DNA of 64,000 bases from Diadema setosum (GCF_964275005.1 NC_092700.1:15656617-15720616); one strand, 5' to 3'. Counted from the stretch's first letter, positions 46,301 through 57,118 are shown. Made by a program: numbers and translations. Notes: generated by a model from the sequence alone, not told the origin.

Positions 46301-47381
46301 GTTGTTTGCAATGTGCCCTGTTTGACTAATTCTATATCCAGTACGGAAACAAAAAAATGGACAATGCAATTTTGATGCTTCACACATTACCGCGGGGTGC
46401 CAAAAAACATCAGGGGCCTGTTGCATAAAAGTTACTATTGCGGTAACTTTGCCATCCAATGGTAACTACCATGGTAACAATACTCAACAGCCAATCAAAA
46501 TCAAGAATTCCATGGAAGTTACCATTGGATGGCAAAGTTACCATGATAGTAACTTTTATGCAATGGGCCCCAGGTGACCTGTTGAAATGAATCGGAAGCA
46601 ATGCAAAATGGTGCTTGGTACTTCCCTTTTCTTCATGCAAACATGCCTTCTGTAGGGTTATATTTTGGTGGCTCTAGTCGGCTCACAAGGGAAGCATCCA
46701 TGAACCTTGTACAATTATTCTCACATGGACATCTGCTAAGAGAGTCACAAGTATATGTCTGAAATTCCCGAAGAGGACACTCTGTCAGACCAGCCATACT
46801 GGCCCATGAATTACAATTCTTCTCTCCTGCCCCAAAACATCTGCACGCACTACCACACCTGCCCAGTTGGTTCCTTATGGAACGTTGAGCTGTAAGGCTA
46901 CCCCAAGAGAACAAGGAGATTGTACCCAAAACATTCAGTGGCTGTAAAGATTACCCTGGGGGGTGTTTCATAAAGCTGTTCTTAAAGTTACGAACTACTT
47001 ACGAGCGACTGGTGATCAGTTTTTGTGCTGAATTATGGAAATTCTGATAAGTATAGCACAGCACAACTGATCACCAGTCGCTCGTATGTTGTCCGTAACT
47101 TTAAGAACAGCTTTATGAAACACCCCCTGGAGTTTAAAATTGTACTCTCTACCCTGTTTGCTTTTTGTTTTTGTTTTTGTTTTTTCTCCTTTTTTTTTTT
47201 TTTTTTTTTTTTGGGGGGGGGGGGGGTATTTCAGACTGGGGTTACTGTACTTTTCCTTCCTCTGACTCACCTGCATCTTTCTGTTGACGTCTGTACTGAA
47301 GTCCGTGCTGTACTGCATGTGATGTAACTCATCCATCTCCTCTTGTAGCTGGTTAACGATGTTGCGATCTAGAGAGCCCAT
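42346..47381 (-). CDS. MFF: mitochondrial fission factor (MFF)-like tail-anchored protein
   Basis: MFF is an outer-membrane receptor that recruits the dynamin-related GTPase DRP1 to mitochondria and peroxisomes. Five exons in transcript order are 47381-47271, 45648-45513, 44826-44749, 43559-43442 and 42595-42346. They total 693 nt, all phases match, and encode 230 residues. The N-terminal HHMQYSTDFSTDVNRKMQ followed by VPPRL matches the MFF IQYEMEYTEGISQRM-VPEKL region. MSVPERILIAG matches MQVPERIVVAG. TTPPRTLTLDE matches the TPPRVLTLSE segment. A coiled coil (about 173-203) precedes a hydrophobic anchor (about 205-223) at the C-terminus. A short polar tail, RSPYHYQ, follows the anchor. The middle is shorter than in vertebrate MFF. 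An upstream coding start is possible. Confidence 0.8.
43306..43335. repeat. poly-T tract
   Basis: A homopolymer of about 30 T within the intron between MFF-like exons 4 and 5. Confidence 0.85.
43442..43559 (-). CDS. MFF: MFF-like exon 4
   Basis: The acceptor is TTTTGCCCAG and the donor GTCAG|GTAAGTG, phase 1 to 2. It encodes GTNVGLTTPPRTLTLDE and DAKSAAKKKPANNAV. The basic Lys run is unlike the rest of the protein. Confidence 0.8.
43850..44045. mobile_element. possible degenerate DNA-element fragment
   Basis: The right end reads CTGTAAAACAATATTTTCAT on the minus strand, and scattered TTTCGCGAA-like words fill the body. It lies in an MFF-like intron. Boundaries and left end are unclear. Confidence 0.3.
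44504..44726. mobile_element. degenerate inverted-repeat element
   Basis: The left end ACTGCAAAAGCTGTTATTTT resembles the complement of the right end (ACTGTAAAAGCTAGAATTTT). It lies just downstream, in the minus sense, of MFF-like exon 3. No target duplication was identified. Confidence 0.4.
44749..44826 (-). CDS. MFF: MFF-like exon 3 (78 nt)
   Basis: The acceptor is AATCTTTCAG and the donor ACCAG|GTATGTG, phase 1-1. It encodes SDQHVGVRQTPRDLDLDNMS. Being symmetric, it could be skipped without a frameshift; vertebrate MFF transcripts are heavily alternatively spliced. Confidence 0.75.
45513..45648 (-). CDS. MFF: MFF-like exon 2
   Basis: The acceptor is TTTTGTGCAG and the donor AGCAG|GTGAGC, phase 0 to 1. 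It encodes VPPRLSMEPESGFMDS and AHAMSVPERILIAG, the best match to vertebrate MFF. Confidence 0.85.
46411..46573. mobile_element. 157-bp foldback element D2 with CAG duplication
   Basis: CAG at 46411-46413 and 46571-46573 flanks a body with ends GGGCCTGTTGCATAAAAGTT and GGGCCCATTGCATAAAAGTT (complement). The inner arms GCCATCCAATGGTAAC also pair. Confidence 0.8.
46633..46929 (-). other. unexplained Cys-rich open frame in MFF intron
   Basis: A 98-codon minus-strand frame has cysteines at short spacings (GRCGSACRCFGAGEKNC, then LTECPL, YTCDSL, RCPCENNC). It could be a remnant exon of an older element or chance. No flanking splice pair fits the MFF frame. Confidence 0.25.
46956..47130. mobile_element. 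167-bp foldback element D3 with CTGG duplication
   Basis: CTGG at 46956-46959 and 47127-47130 flanks a body with ends GGGGTGTTTCATAAAGCTGT and its complement. The second arm segment CGAGCGACTGGTGATCAG also pairs. It lies 140 bases from the donor of MFF-like exon 1. Confidence 0.85.
47189..47227. repeat. poly-T/poly-G tract
   Basis: A T-run followed by a G-run in the intron next to MFF-like exon 1. Confidence 0.85.
47271..47381 (-). CDS. MFF: MFF-like exon 1 (first coding exon found)
   Basis: The donor is AAGATGCAG|GTGAGT. The exon may begin at 47399 after GTGAGACAG, with the first in-exon ATG at 47381 (MGSLDRNIVNQLQEEMDELH). If an upstream exon is joined in frame, the N-terminus would be longer. 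The nearby long open frame continues into poly-T DNA and is not coding beyond the donor. Confidence 0.7.
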
Positions 47382-48161
47382 GGGGTCAAAGGTCACAATC
47401 TGTCTCACGGCAACATGCATCAAAAATGAAAACAATGAATGAAGCATTGGCGGTTGCTCAAAGCATGCACATTCTGTTAGCTGTGGCTGTTTTGCAGAAA
47501 TAACATTGCATATCATCTATGGCATTAGACATGAATGTTGTGAAAATATCTTGATTTATTTTGTTTTGTGCTTTTGGGAAAGGGAAAAGGGGTGACTCAA
47601 AAATTCAACATACAGTAAAACTTGCTGAAGATAATTCATGCTTAAACCTTTACAAACAGATGTAAACATTCATAATTGGTTTTATCTTTTAACATTCAAA
47701 TTCAATGTCCTCAAACAAAAAATGGTTTATGAATTGAAGACAAAAATTCGAAATTGAAATTGTTTGGTATGCGAGCAGCGAAGCAAGCATGAGATCAATG
47801 AGACTTTGCATGCAAGAGGATAAGCGCAAAGAAATTATAATTGGTGAAAAGTTGGCAATACAGTTGGACATGTACGTTGTATGCATATTGACATTTGAAA
47901 GTCATCTTAAAAGTTGAAAGGGTCATTTGGGCCATGGTGAATTAACTTTTTCAGGGCTGCCAGCTGCTCCAGACAAGAACAAAAACTAAAGAAAAAATGA
48001 ATAAAAAAAAAAAAAAAAATTAATGTGAGCAAAAGTTGTACTCTGGTTCAAAATGCAAAAAGTACACATACCTAGTATGAACCATGCTTACCAATCATCA
48101 AATTTCAGACTTAACATGCAACAGCACAGGATCTTCTTATTAAAGATGAAGGAAACACATA

Positions 48162-49055
48162 TACAGTGAAACTTGCATAAGTCGATCTTCTCGGGACTGA
48201 GCAAAACACATCGACTTAGGCGAGTTTCGACTTGTGCGTAAGTCGAAAAAAATCGACTTACAATTACACAACGCGTACACATGTATAATGTACATGTATG
48301 TTGTCTACTCTGGAGCCAAGAGCTGGAGCGGTGTGCCCGATATTTGCCCTTCAGCAAGACACTTTATCCACATTGAATATTACAGTTATTCATTTCCAAA
48401 ATTAAGAGCAAACATCTGACATTTATTCTAGCATCTTGTGGAGCCGATTGTTACCGCTGTTCATTTCCAAAACTGAAGGCAAACATCCGTTTTTTGTTTT
48501 TTTTGGTGGCCCGGCGTGCGTTTTTGGTGACCCCGGTCGCATACTAACCATTCGCGAAATCATGATTCGATTCGCGAAAAGACTCCGCTAAGTATATAAG
48601 GCATAGATCGCTACACTCGGCAGGGGCGATACGTTGTCCTTTCACTCTCGCGTGAGTTCTTGCGTTACCTATCGTTAATGTCAACGAAACATCGTTGATT
48701 TGCGCTTGGGATCGTTACTCATCGTTGCTACAAACGTTAATTTTCCTGATCGTTAGTTTGCGCTAATAACGACTCGGGTGAATCCGCTTGCGTTAATGAA
48801 ACGTTAATGTTTATTTTGACAGTGATTTATTACACAATAAAATCTTATTCGACTTAGGCACAGTGAATTCAATGGTTTTTCCGTGAAAGTGTTCTTGGAA
48901 TTTCATCGACTTAGGCGAGTATTCGACTTAAAAAATTCGACTTGTGAGTGAATTAATACACGTAAGTCAATGGGGAAAAATCGGGACTTTTTAAAATCTT
49001 CGACTTGCGCGATTATTCGACATATGCGACGTTGACTTAGGCGAGTTTAACTGTA
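48162..49055. mobile_element. pogo-like element C2, 890-bp body
   Basis: TA flanks inverted ends CAGTGAAACTTGCATAAGTC and CAGTTAAACTCGCCTAAGTC. The interior repeats TCGACTTAGGCGAGT-type words near both ends and CGTTAATG/ATCGTTA words at 48650-48815. It has a SINE-like scrap CAGCAAGACACTTTATCC near 48353. No transposase frame was found. Confidence 0.8.
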
Positions 49056-49408
49056 TTGCACTATGCAATACTACACACACTAATCGGTCCGACAGTCTAG
49101 GACCAGTAAAATTCACTGTTGGACCAGTAACATTTTTAGGAATGGACCAGTAAAAACTGGAAAAACTGGGTACCTACTGGTATGAGAAACAGGTCGGACC
49201 AGCAGAAAAAAAAAAAAAAAAAAAATGAGCTGGTATGCAGCTCTGCACTATGTATCATTTCTTAAAGCAATCTTACTCTACTTTGGGATCAAATCTTGAA
49301 CACAAATGTGAGTTACTAGTATGACTTGAGGATGAAATTAAGTCTCTACATTCTACTACAGTCCATTGCAGTTCCACTATCTCTACAGTTTGTACTGTTC
49401 ATGCAAGT

Positions 49409-50192
49409 TTAACCCTAATCAGGCCGGGCTTTTTTGGCTATGCTAAACCGGAGGGGACAGATTCCGCCCCCAGCCCCCCCCCCCCCCCCATGATCTCGGT
49501 TATCAGTGGTGCGATCGCGACAAAATTTGGCATGCATGACACCCATGTCATAATCTACAAGACTGTGTCATAAAATTTTTTGAAACAATCAATTTTTAAT
49601 TTTAATTAATTATGGAAATTATTAAAACTCAAGATCATATTTTAGCCTTGAATTAAAAGCATTGAGAGTCTACTTTTTGGCTTGTAAATCTGTTTTAGCA
49701 TATTCAACAAATGTACATCACAAAAACTTCCAAAACTCATTTCAATTCTTATGTATTTTATTGTTTTCAGAATTTCTTACATGTGTGTACTTCTGTTTTT
49801 CAACTTTTGTTTTTTCTTTGTTTTTTTATTGGAAATTGTCACTGACCCTTTTCTACCATAATCAGCAAAAAATTAATCAATGAAAGTTACTAATTGTAAA
49901 TATAATCAGGTTTTTATGACTTTCATGACAGAGCACTGTTTCCCATAGGAAATGTACACAGAATCACAAAATTGTGCCCGTTTTGGGGTGACATGTTATT
50001 AAAAAAATGGGCGTTGCTTCGAAAAGGTATGCGCAGACATTGCATATTTGGTCTCAAAAGTTGCGCGAGACTAGAATGAAGAAAGTCAAGAAGCCTCGTG
50101 ACGAGGCCTTCTCGCATTACAGAATTATAGCACAAAACGTCGAGGGGGGGGGGGGCGGCGGATTCTGCCACCCCCGGCCCTGTTACGGTTAA
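49409..50192. mobile_element. TTAA-flanked 776-bp element
   Basis: TTAA at 49409-49412 and 50189-50192. The ends are CCCTAATCAGGCCGGG and the complement CCGTAACAGGGCCGGG, with C/G-runs just inside both ends. It is piggyBac-like by target site, non-coding, and not related in sequence to the 85-bp family. Confidence 0.7.
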
Positions 50193-50992
50193 TGTAATAC
50201 AATTTGAGTATCCAGAATGTAGAAAGGTCTGATTAATTTCTTAATCATTACTGAATTACTCACATTTATTAGTGTTCAAGACTTGATATAAGAATAGATA
50301 CGCCTACTTTCTATGATACAGTATCATATTAAAATAAAAATGGAAATTTTTAGTGTGGATTTTTTTTTTTTGTCTGCAAATTTTGTGTGACAGAAAAGAG
50401 TGCAAAAATAAAACTAAAAGCTTACTTAATACTATATATTTGCTTGTTTATTAAATGAAGGTCTTGATTCCGCAGAATTAAAAACATGCATAAGTCATCT
50501 TTACCCTGCTGAGAATGAACAATAACTCATGCAAAAATATCCACTTTAACAGTAGGTTCTAGACAAATCTAGTGTTTCCTCCATCTTTAATAAGAAAATG
50601 TTTGCTGTTGAATTTTCTTTTTTCTGTTTAATCTGAACTTTGACTAGATCTACCAGTGAGCATTCTCTATTTTATACTCCTAGTCCTATTCTACAGATAT
50701 GTTTCAACTATCAGTTGAAACTGTAGTTTGTAGCCTACAGAGTCAACATGACTCATAAAACTTTGTTCTTTACCAAATATTGAACTAAATTTTTGTTGTA
50801 CGGGTACAGACGATAGTCCACCAGCGTTTGTCGGTCTTTATTTAAATCCTACTCTGATCCTCCAAAAACACTAGGTCTTAAGGGTGGGTGAGTGTGGTGT
50901 GTCAAATGGGGTTTTGACTTTTAATTCACACCATGATACCAATCAGTAGCAGTAGTTACTAGTACCAGTAGTACTAGTACTGCACTGCCACT

Positions 50993-51813
50993 GCGGATCC
51001 TAACTATACACAGCCCAGTCGCTGCTGTAGTAGCTCTTCGCACAGCGTATTAACAGCGTCTGGTCGGGCTATGCGGATCCTAGCCCGACCAGACGCTGTT
51101 AATACGCTACGCGAATACAGCGTCTGACCAACGAGCGGGCACCTACAAAGTGGGGAACCACAACACAACTACAAAACTTATGAAAATTCATACGTTCTTT
51201 ATAAACAATGTACACATTACCAAACGTTACTCACCTTAAGTGCATGCTTGTATTACAGAAGGTTCGTAAGTCCATTGAGAGCCCTCGTGATAAGTCCGTG
51301 GAACCAAAAAAATGATACTTTCTGGCGGATTCCCTAACACCGTCAGGGTTCATCGTTGCAGAATTCAAAATGGCGCCTTGATCTCTGCGGAAATCTTTTG
51401 CGTGCGTGCGATGCGCTGCTTGAGTGTTGGTGTAGCAGCACGGTCGACAGCGCGACCTTTTGAAAGGGCATTCAGATCATGTGACCTCCCGGATATTGGA
51501 AATGGCCTGGCGCGCGTGAAAGACGATGTACCGTTCGTGAACCGTTCACACATGCTGCATATAACCATCATTTTAGGTAAGTTATTAAATCTAAATTTCA
51601 ATATTCATAGCATAGATATGAAGTCTCATTATCATTTTGTTCGTCAGACGAGTTTGAAGTGACAAAAAAATGATCTAGGCTCCTAAAGTATCAAAATTCA
51701 ATCCGATCGCATGCGATCGTTGGACCCTCTTCGTGTTTGGAGCTTCGTTGGTACAGCCCTGTCGCGCTACGTATGTACAGCGGCGACTGGGCTGTGTATA
51801 GTTATGCGGATCC
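50993..51813. mobile_element. nested inverted-repeat element with three GCGGATCC sites
   Basis: The outer arms are GCGGATCCTAACTATACACA with CAGCCCAGTCGC, and the complementary copy at 51776-51813. Near the left arm a 27-bp-arm hairpin (51044-51070 with 51082-51108) is centred on another GCGGATCC. CpG-rich sequence lies between the outer arms. Confidence 0.65.
51330..51574 (+). promoter_or_regulatory. candidate CpG-rich promoter / first exon
   Basis: CAAAATGGCGCC (51366-51377) resembles a YY1-type promoter element. TCATGTGACC is an E-box-like site. ATTTTAG|GTAAGTT near 51574 is a strong plus-strand donor. No downstream exon was found, and the stretch lies between inverted repeats. Confidence 0.3.
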
Positions 51814-52496
51814 ATGATCAAGAGTGAGGACTCGGCTCAGCTCAGCAGTGAGGATCAGCACAAGAGGCTGGTGTAGACTGGTAAAACCATTGATATACCT
51901 CTCTAACTAGCTATAGCTAGGACTAGGAGTCGTCCTCTAACTTTAAATCAGGGTTAGTGGTAGTGCCAAGGACTGAGGAGTTCTCATCTTAATAATGTTA
52001 AAATAAATTTCAATCAGGATTCATGGTTGATAAGATAATAACGTTAAAATTAAACTTTCATACTGAGTAAATTAGGAGCTCTCAGTGAAGTAGATCTAGG
52101 CCTATTAACTAAGTAAAACCACCAATGATGTCCGAGTGTGGTGTGAAAAGTCACATTGGGATGACTCACAACAAATTGCATTTAAAATATTGCCTAAAAA
52201 CACCAGAACTACTCGAAACGATTCGAGAAAAAAAAAATTGAGTGTAAGTAACAGCAAATACAGGTAGACCCTATCGTGCCTGTAGTCTGTGATCCTAGGC
52301 CTACGTAAATCTGCGCATGATTGCCTGTACACTACATGTATGTACAGGTAAGCCATAGTCCCATTCATTAAAAAATATGTCAGAAAAGGGTTACGTCCAA
52401 GGGTTTCCCCCCATTCATTGATGTTACAGCTATTAAAGAATAACAAATTATTTGAGATACCACATGAATCTGGTCACAACACTTGCCTGCAAGTTC

Positions 52497-52720
52497 GGCA
52501 AAGTCTGAACATCAACCCGCTCAAACTGAAAAGGAAAATACGAGCGAAATCGCCGAAACACAAGTCTTACCGACACACTGAGATCCAAACCGGCCGGCTA
52601 GATTTTCGATCCAGTACAAAAACCAAAGGTCACAAAAGTCTGTGTAAACCCCGACACACAGCCCGCGCAACGCGCGTGACGAATGTGTGAACCGTTATCG
52701 CCGCTAGTTAGTGCGTGTGT
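52497..52720 (-). other. candidate 5' non-coding exon of the MFF-like gene
   Basis: CpG-rich sequence ending, on the minus strand, in TTGCAG|GCAAGTG, a textbook GC-AG type donor. It lies 5 kb upstream of the first MFF-like coding exon on the same strand. This rests only on motif and position. Confidence 0.3.
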
Positions 52721-54540
52721 ACGTCAATGGTGTGCACGTTCCTCCAAGGACTCTGATCCTCTGAAGAGTTCCATCGCAAAACGGGTTAACTCCATTCAAT
52801 TTTAGATATTTGCAATTAAACTTGGTACAAAGAACGATATAAATTACAACAAAATTGTGGCATAATTTTAATCATAACTTCAGAAATATTCATTGTTATG
52901 CAACAAATAATGTATCACTGGAAAGTTTTGTTATTGTTGTTTTCAATGGTGGATTTCCTAATGTTTAAGAATGGCGCTTGACCCGTTTTGCGATTAAACT
53001 TTTTATTTTTATTTTCTTATAATTGCTGGTTAGCCTACCCCACAGTGTAATCTGATGCAAATTTAGGGCCTACATAAATCACCTGCCAGTTGTAGAGAAT
53101 GGAAATCAACCTAGCAGCAAAGGACTATAATAGTGCGCATGATTTCGACTGAAAAAAAAAGGCTTAGGCCTAACAGTTTCTTCAACACGACAGCACACAC
53201 AAGCAAGACAGTATTGAGACTGAGTGAAGATAGTCAAAGTAAGGCTTATAATGATACACCAGAAAGATACATCATTATATATCTAGTGCACTCATGATAT
53301 TTTGGATTGATAATTATTTAATGGGAATATAATTGCATTTTGCTTGCTTGTTGTTTTGTTTTGTAGGCTACTGTTTTCTCATTTTTTTTTGCTAACTAAC
53401 TAAAAAAAAATAATAATAATAAAAACGGTTTAACTGAATAGGCTCCGAAGATTATCAAAGTACTATGTATAGTTGTTCACAATAATTCGTTGATTATGCA
53501 CCTTGCGCTTCGCGATTTATGTGAAACGGGGGTGTGTTTTAGTGACTGTTTCACACACGGGACCTCCATTCTATTTCCTATTCGGGGGACATAATGGTCT
53601 GAGGTTCTGAGAGTCCATTATGGACATTTTCTGACGGTCCATTATTTTACTTTCCGCAATTCATTATTGAAACCATTACGCCTGACGGTTCTAATGGTTC
53701 CATTAGCCTAGAGGAATGATTCGATCTGGGATACACCCAGGTCAATGAGTACGACAAGCAAACATTTTCTCTCTTTTTTTTTTTCACATCAATTGAACTT
53801 CCATAGAACACTGAGTATAAGCCTAACATTATCAGAATGCGACATGAACGCCGAACATAATGTGATAATGATAATATAAGAAGCTGTGCGTTTGTTTGTT
53901 TCTTTCTTTGTTTTCTAGGAAAACGCACACGAAATGAGGTCTCTCTTGGCCCTGTTTTATTTGTTTGTTTGTTTGTTTGATTTATTTTTCTTCCAACACA
54001 ATTTCATACATAAATCAAAATTATTTTCAGTAATATCACATGGAATATCAGTAAGCAGATTACAAGTACATGATTCAAAGAAGGAAAATCGATGTGTAAA
54101 TTAATTTCCTTAACAAATTATAAATCGTATTACCAATTTTCCAAATAATCATCTGAGAAATTATGCGGAAGAAGGACTGCCACTATAAGCAAAAGCTTGA
54201 GCACGTGGCAGCCCAGGGACCTATCTACATAATACACAAAAAATTATATTGTTTGCGGAATGGAGAAATACTACAAAATATAAAACACTGTAAATACATT
54301 GTTTTTTACATATGTATAGCGCATAGGTACGAATAAGAGTAACGTGAAATATGATGATGATGATGATGATGGTGATGTATGATGATGTTGACAGGGTAAT
54401 GATGAAGAAAAATGTGATAATGAAGATGAAAGTGATAGTGGTGATGCTGAAGATAATGAGAATGAAATGAAATGATAGACACAGAAACATTGCGTATATT
54501 TATTGTAGTTTTAAATCCAATTTACAGGAAAAGAAACGTG
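52721..54540. other. no gene seen
   Basis: AT-rich sequence. It has a (GAT)n-type run at about 54352-54380 on the plus strand and no coding signal. Confidence 0.4.
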
Positions 54541-54551
54541 ATCATATAAAA

Positions 54552-54553
54552 AA

Positions 54554-54600
<47 letters not shown>
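54552..54600. repeat. (TA)n at LINE 3' end
   Basis: A nearly pure TA run begins about a dozen bases after the stop codon of the minus-strand LINE and probably is its microsatellite tail. Confidence 0.85.
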
Positions 54601-54603
<3 letters not shown>

Positions 54604-54612
54604 ATGCTATAT

Positions 54613-55176
54613 TCATAGATTGTAATCTGACAGTAATGTAGTTTTCAATCTAGCCTTGAAAGAATATAAAGTTTTACACGATCTAACATAATCTGGGAGT
54701 GTATTCCAAAGATTTGGTCCATTGTGTCTTACAGATTTTTGTGCAATTAATAATCTGGGATTTACTAAATGAAAATCTTGCGAATTACGAGTGGGATATG
54801 AATGAACGGTATAATTCAGTTTAAAGAAATCGTGAAAAATGTTTGGAAGTAAGTTGTTCAAATACTTATACATAAAAAGCAAAGAATGTAATGTATTTCT
54901 ATCAAATATATTCAGTGTTTTTAACTGATAAAAAAGTGAACTGGTGTGGGCTAAGTATTGTGATTCAGTACAGATGCGAATGGCTTTCTTTTGTAGTAAA
55001 TAAATAGGGTTGAGTTTAGTTTTTGAACTTGTAGCCCACACTAGATTACAATACATAATATATGGTAGGATTAAAGAATTGTAAAGTATAAAAAGAGTAT
55101 GTTCAGGAAGATAACTTTTCATCTTTGAAAGAACACCTTCTAGAAATACAGGTTGTAACATAACGTATATGATCAT
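54613..55176 (-). pseudogene. LINE RT part 3: thumb and C-terminal region
   Basis: It contains LPYIMYCNLVWATSS, LQKKAIRIC and NGPNLWNTLPDYVRSCKTLY, the conserved C-terminal block also seen in the remnant at 10.6-10.86 kb. The stop at 54613 is close to the (TA)n tail. Confidence 0.85.
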
Positions 55177-55534
55177 TCCAGGTCAGGTTTTCATCAATAA
55201 AAATACCTAAAAACTTAATAGAACTTTTACGTTCAAGAAATACATTATCAATTCTTATATTATTTACAAGATCATCTGTGTGGGTTTTCATATACTTAAA
55301 ATAAATATAATTTGTTTTATCAATATTAAGTGATAATTTATTATTCTTAAACCAGTTGGAAACATTTGGTAACTCTGTATTAAGTGTAGATACCAACGTT
55401 TCTATATTATCGTGGGAATAAAGAATATTCGTGTCATCGGCATATAATATAAATGATAATATAGACGACGAATTAACAATATCATTGATATATAACAAAA
55501 AGAGAAGGGGACCTAATATTGAGCCCTGGGGCAC
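55103..55534 (-). pseudogene. LINE RT part 2: catalytic YADD block
   Basis: It starts at PQGSILGPLLFLLYINDI and contains the catalytic FILYADDTNILY and KFLGIFIDENLTWNDHI. A second frameshift falls near 55135-55165. Confidence 0.85.
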
Positions 55535-55542
55535 ACCACATT

Positions 55543-56445
55543 TTATCGGTAAAAAAAATTTGACGACATGTCATTATGTATAACATATTGCTGTCTACAT
55601 GATAAATAATCCCTAAACCACGAGAGTGCAACACCGCGGACACCATAAAACTGTAACTTTTTAAGTAAAATATCATGTTGTAACGTATCAAACGCCTTAG
55701 ATAAATCCATAAAAACTCCTATAACATGTTTTCTATTTGCCATTGCGTTTGTAATTTGATCATACAACTGGACCAATGCCAAATCTGTAGAATAATTCTT
55801 TCGGAAACCATATTGATGTAAATTCAGAACTGCATGATTTTGCAAAAATTTATAAAACCTATCATATATCATTTTTTCAAGAATTTTTGAAATACTAGGA
55901 AGAATAGAAATTGGTCTATAATTACTAATTTGGCAAGAATCATCTTTCTTAAACACTGGGTTTACCTTAGCAATTTTTAAAGAATTGGGACATTTTCCAG
56001 ACTGTATGGAAAGGTTAAATATGTGAGTAAGTGGATCAGCAATTTGATATATAATTTGTTTAAGTACTAATGTGCTTATTCTGTCACATCCACTTGCCTT
56101 ACTAGAATTCAACTTTTTCGTAATATTAATAATTTCTATGGGATTTGTAGGGTTTAAAAATAACGATGAGGAAATAGGGTCTGGCAAAAATTTCAAAAAA
56201 TCTTCATTTACATCATCAAATGTTTTTGCCAGATTAGGACCAACATTAACAAAAAAAAAAGAATTAAATGCATCTGCTACATTTTCCTGATCAATAATAC
56301 AATCGTTTAATCTAAAGTCTGTTTTTGGTAATTGTTGTTCTTTCTTCCCAACCAAATCATTTATAATTTTCCATGTGGCCTTCATATTTGACTTAACTTG
56401 ACTCAACTTATCAGAATAATATACTTTTCGTGAATCTCTTATCAC
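55543..56445 (-). pseudogene. LINE RT part 1: fingers and palm start
   Basis: It shows SSKASGCDRISTLVLKQ, VNPVFKKDDSCQISNYRPIS, HQYGFRKNYSTDLALVQ and FMDLSKAFDTLQHDILLKKL, the RT blocks up to the first catalytic Asp (block A). The frame breaks at a T8 run near 55551-55558. Confidence 0.85.
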
Positions 56446-57118
56446 AGTTGTTAATCTATTTCGGTATATCTTATATCTTTATGAAGCGTTATATAGTTGA
56501 TTTTTATCATAAGTTTATGGCAGCCTGTGCGGTAAGGAAGTATATAATCGATTATATCTTTTAATAAAAAGGGGCTCTGGAGTGCTTAGAGGAGAATTTA
56601 GAACCCGCTAGGACCTTGTCAAAAGTTAATCTGAAAAATAATAAAATTTGAAGAGCACAACGCTGATTTTTGCAAAACAATTAGCCAGTGTACCTAAATG
56701 AAGACAATTTTATTTTCTATTATGACAGTATTCTGAAGCGACAACATCATCAATTCACCATCTTTTCATTATTCATGGTGACTGTTCACGAACTATTTTT
56801 GTGAACATTCACGAAACAAAAGTTCATAACTTCCCTAATCTTTATCAAATTTACTTTCATTTGATCTTCTATGTTGTGCTTTTAAGATGTTGATCTTTTC
56901 TTTCAGACTTACTTTTAACTGGTCCAAAATTCCCTATTGATTCTCTAACGTGTCAAAACGATAGAATTAACGCTAGAGTGTGAAGGGTGCCAACTTGAGA
57001 CAAGCAACATTGAATACATCAATCTTATCAATGACATTCAATTACTGAACTGATCTTTTGACCCTTCATTAGAAATAGATAAATACATGTAGGCCTACCT
57101 AAACGATGAATGAATCAG

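Larger units (their letters stand above)
54601..56575 (-). mobile_element. 5'-truncated non-LTR retrotransposon (jockey/CR1 group)
   Basis: The minus strand carries the reverse-transcriptase half of ORF2 in three frames. The element begins in the linker before the RT domain, lacks the endonuclease and ends in (TA)n. Two in-frame stops lie upstream of the first long frame, and there are two frameshifts, so it is inactive. Clade assignment is by eye. Confidence 0.85.

Noticed and set aside
47016..47516. A 166-codon minus-strand open frame taken as one exon
   Set aside because: It contains a Lys/Pro run from poly-T/G DNA; the GTGAGT donor at 47270 cuts the real exon.
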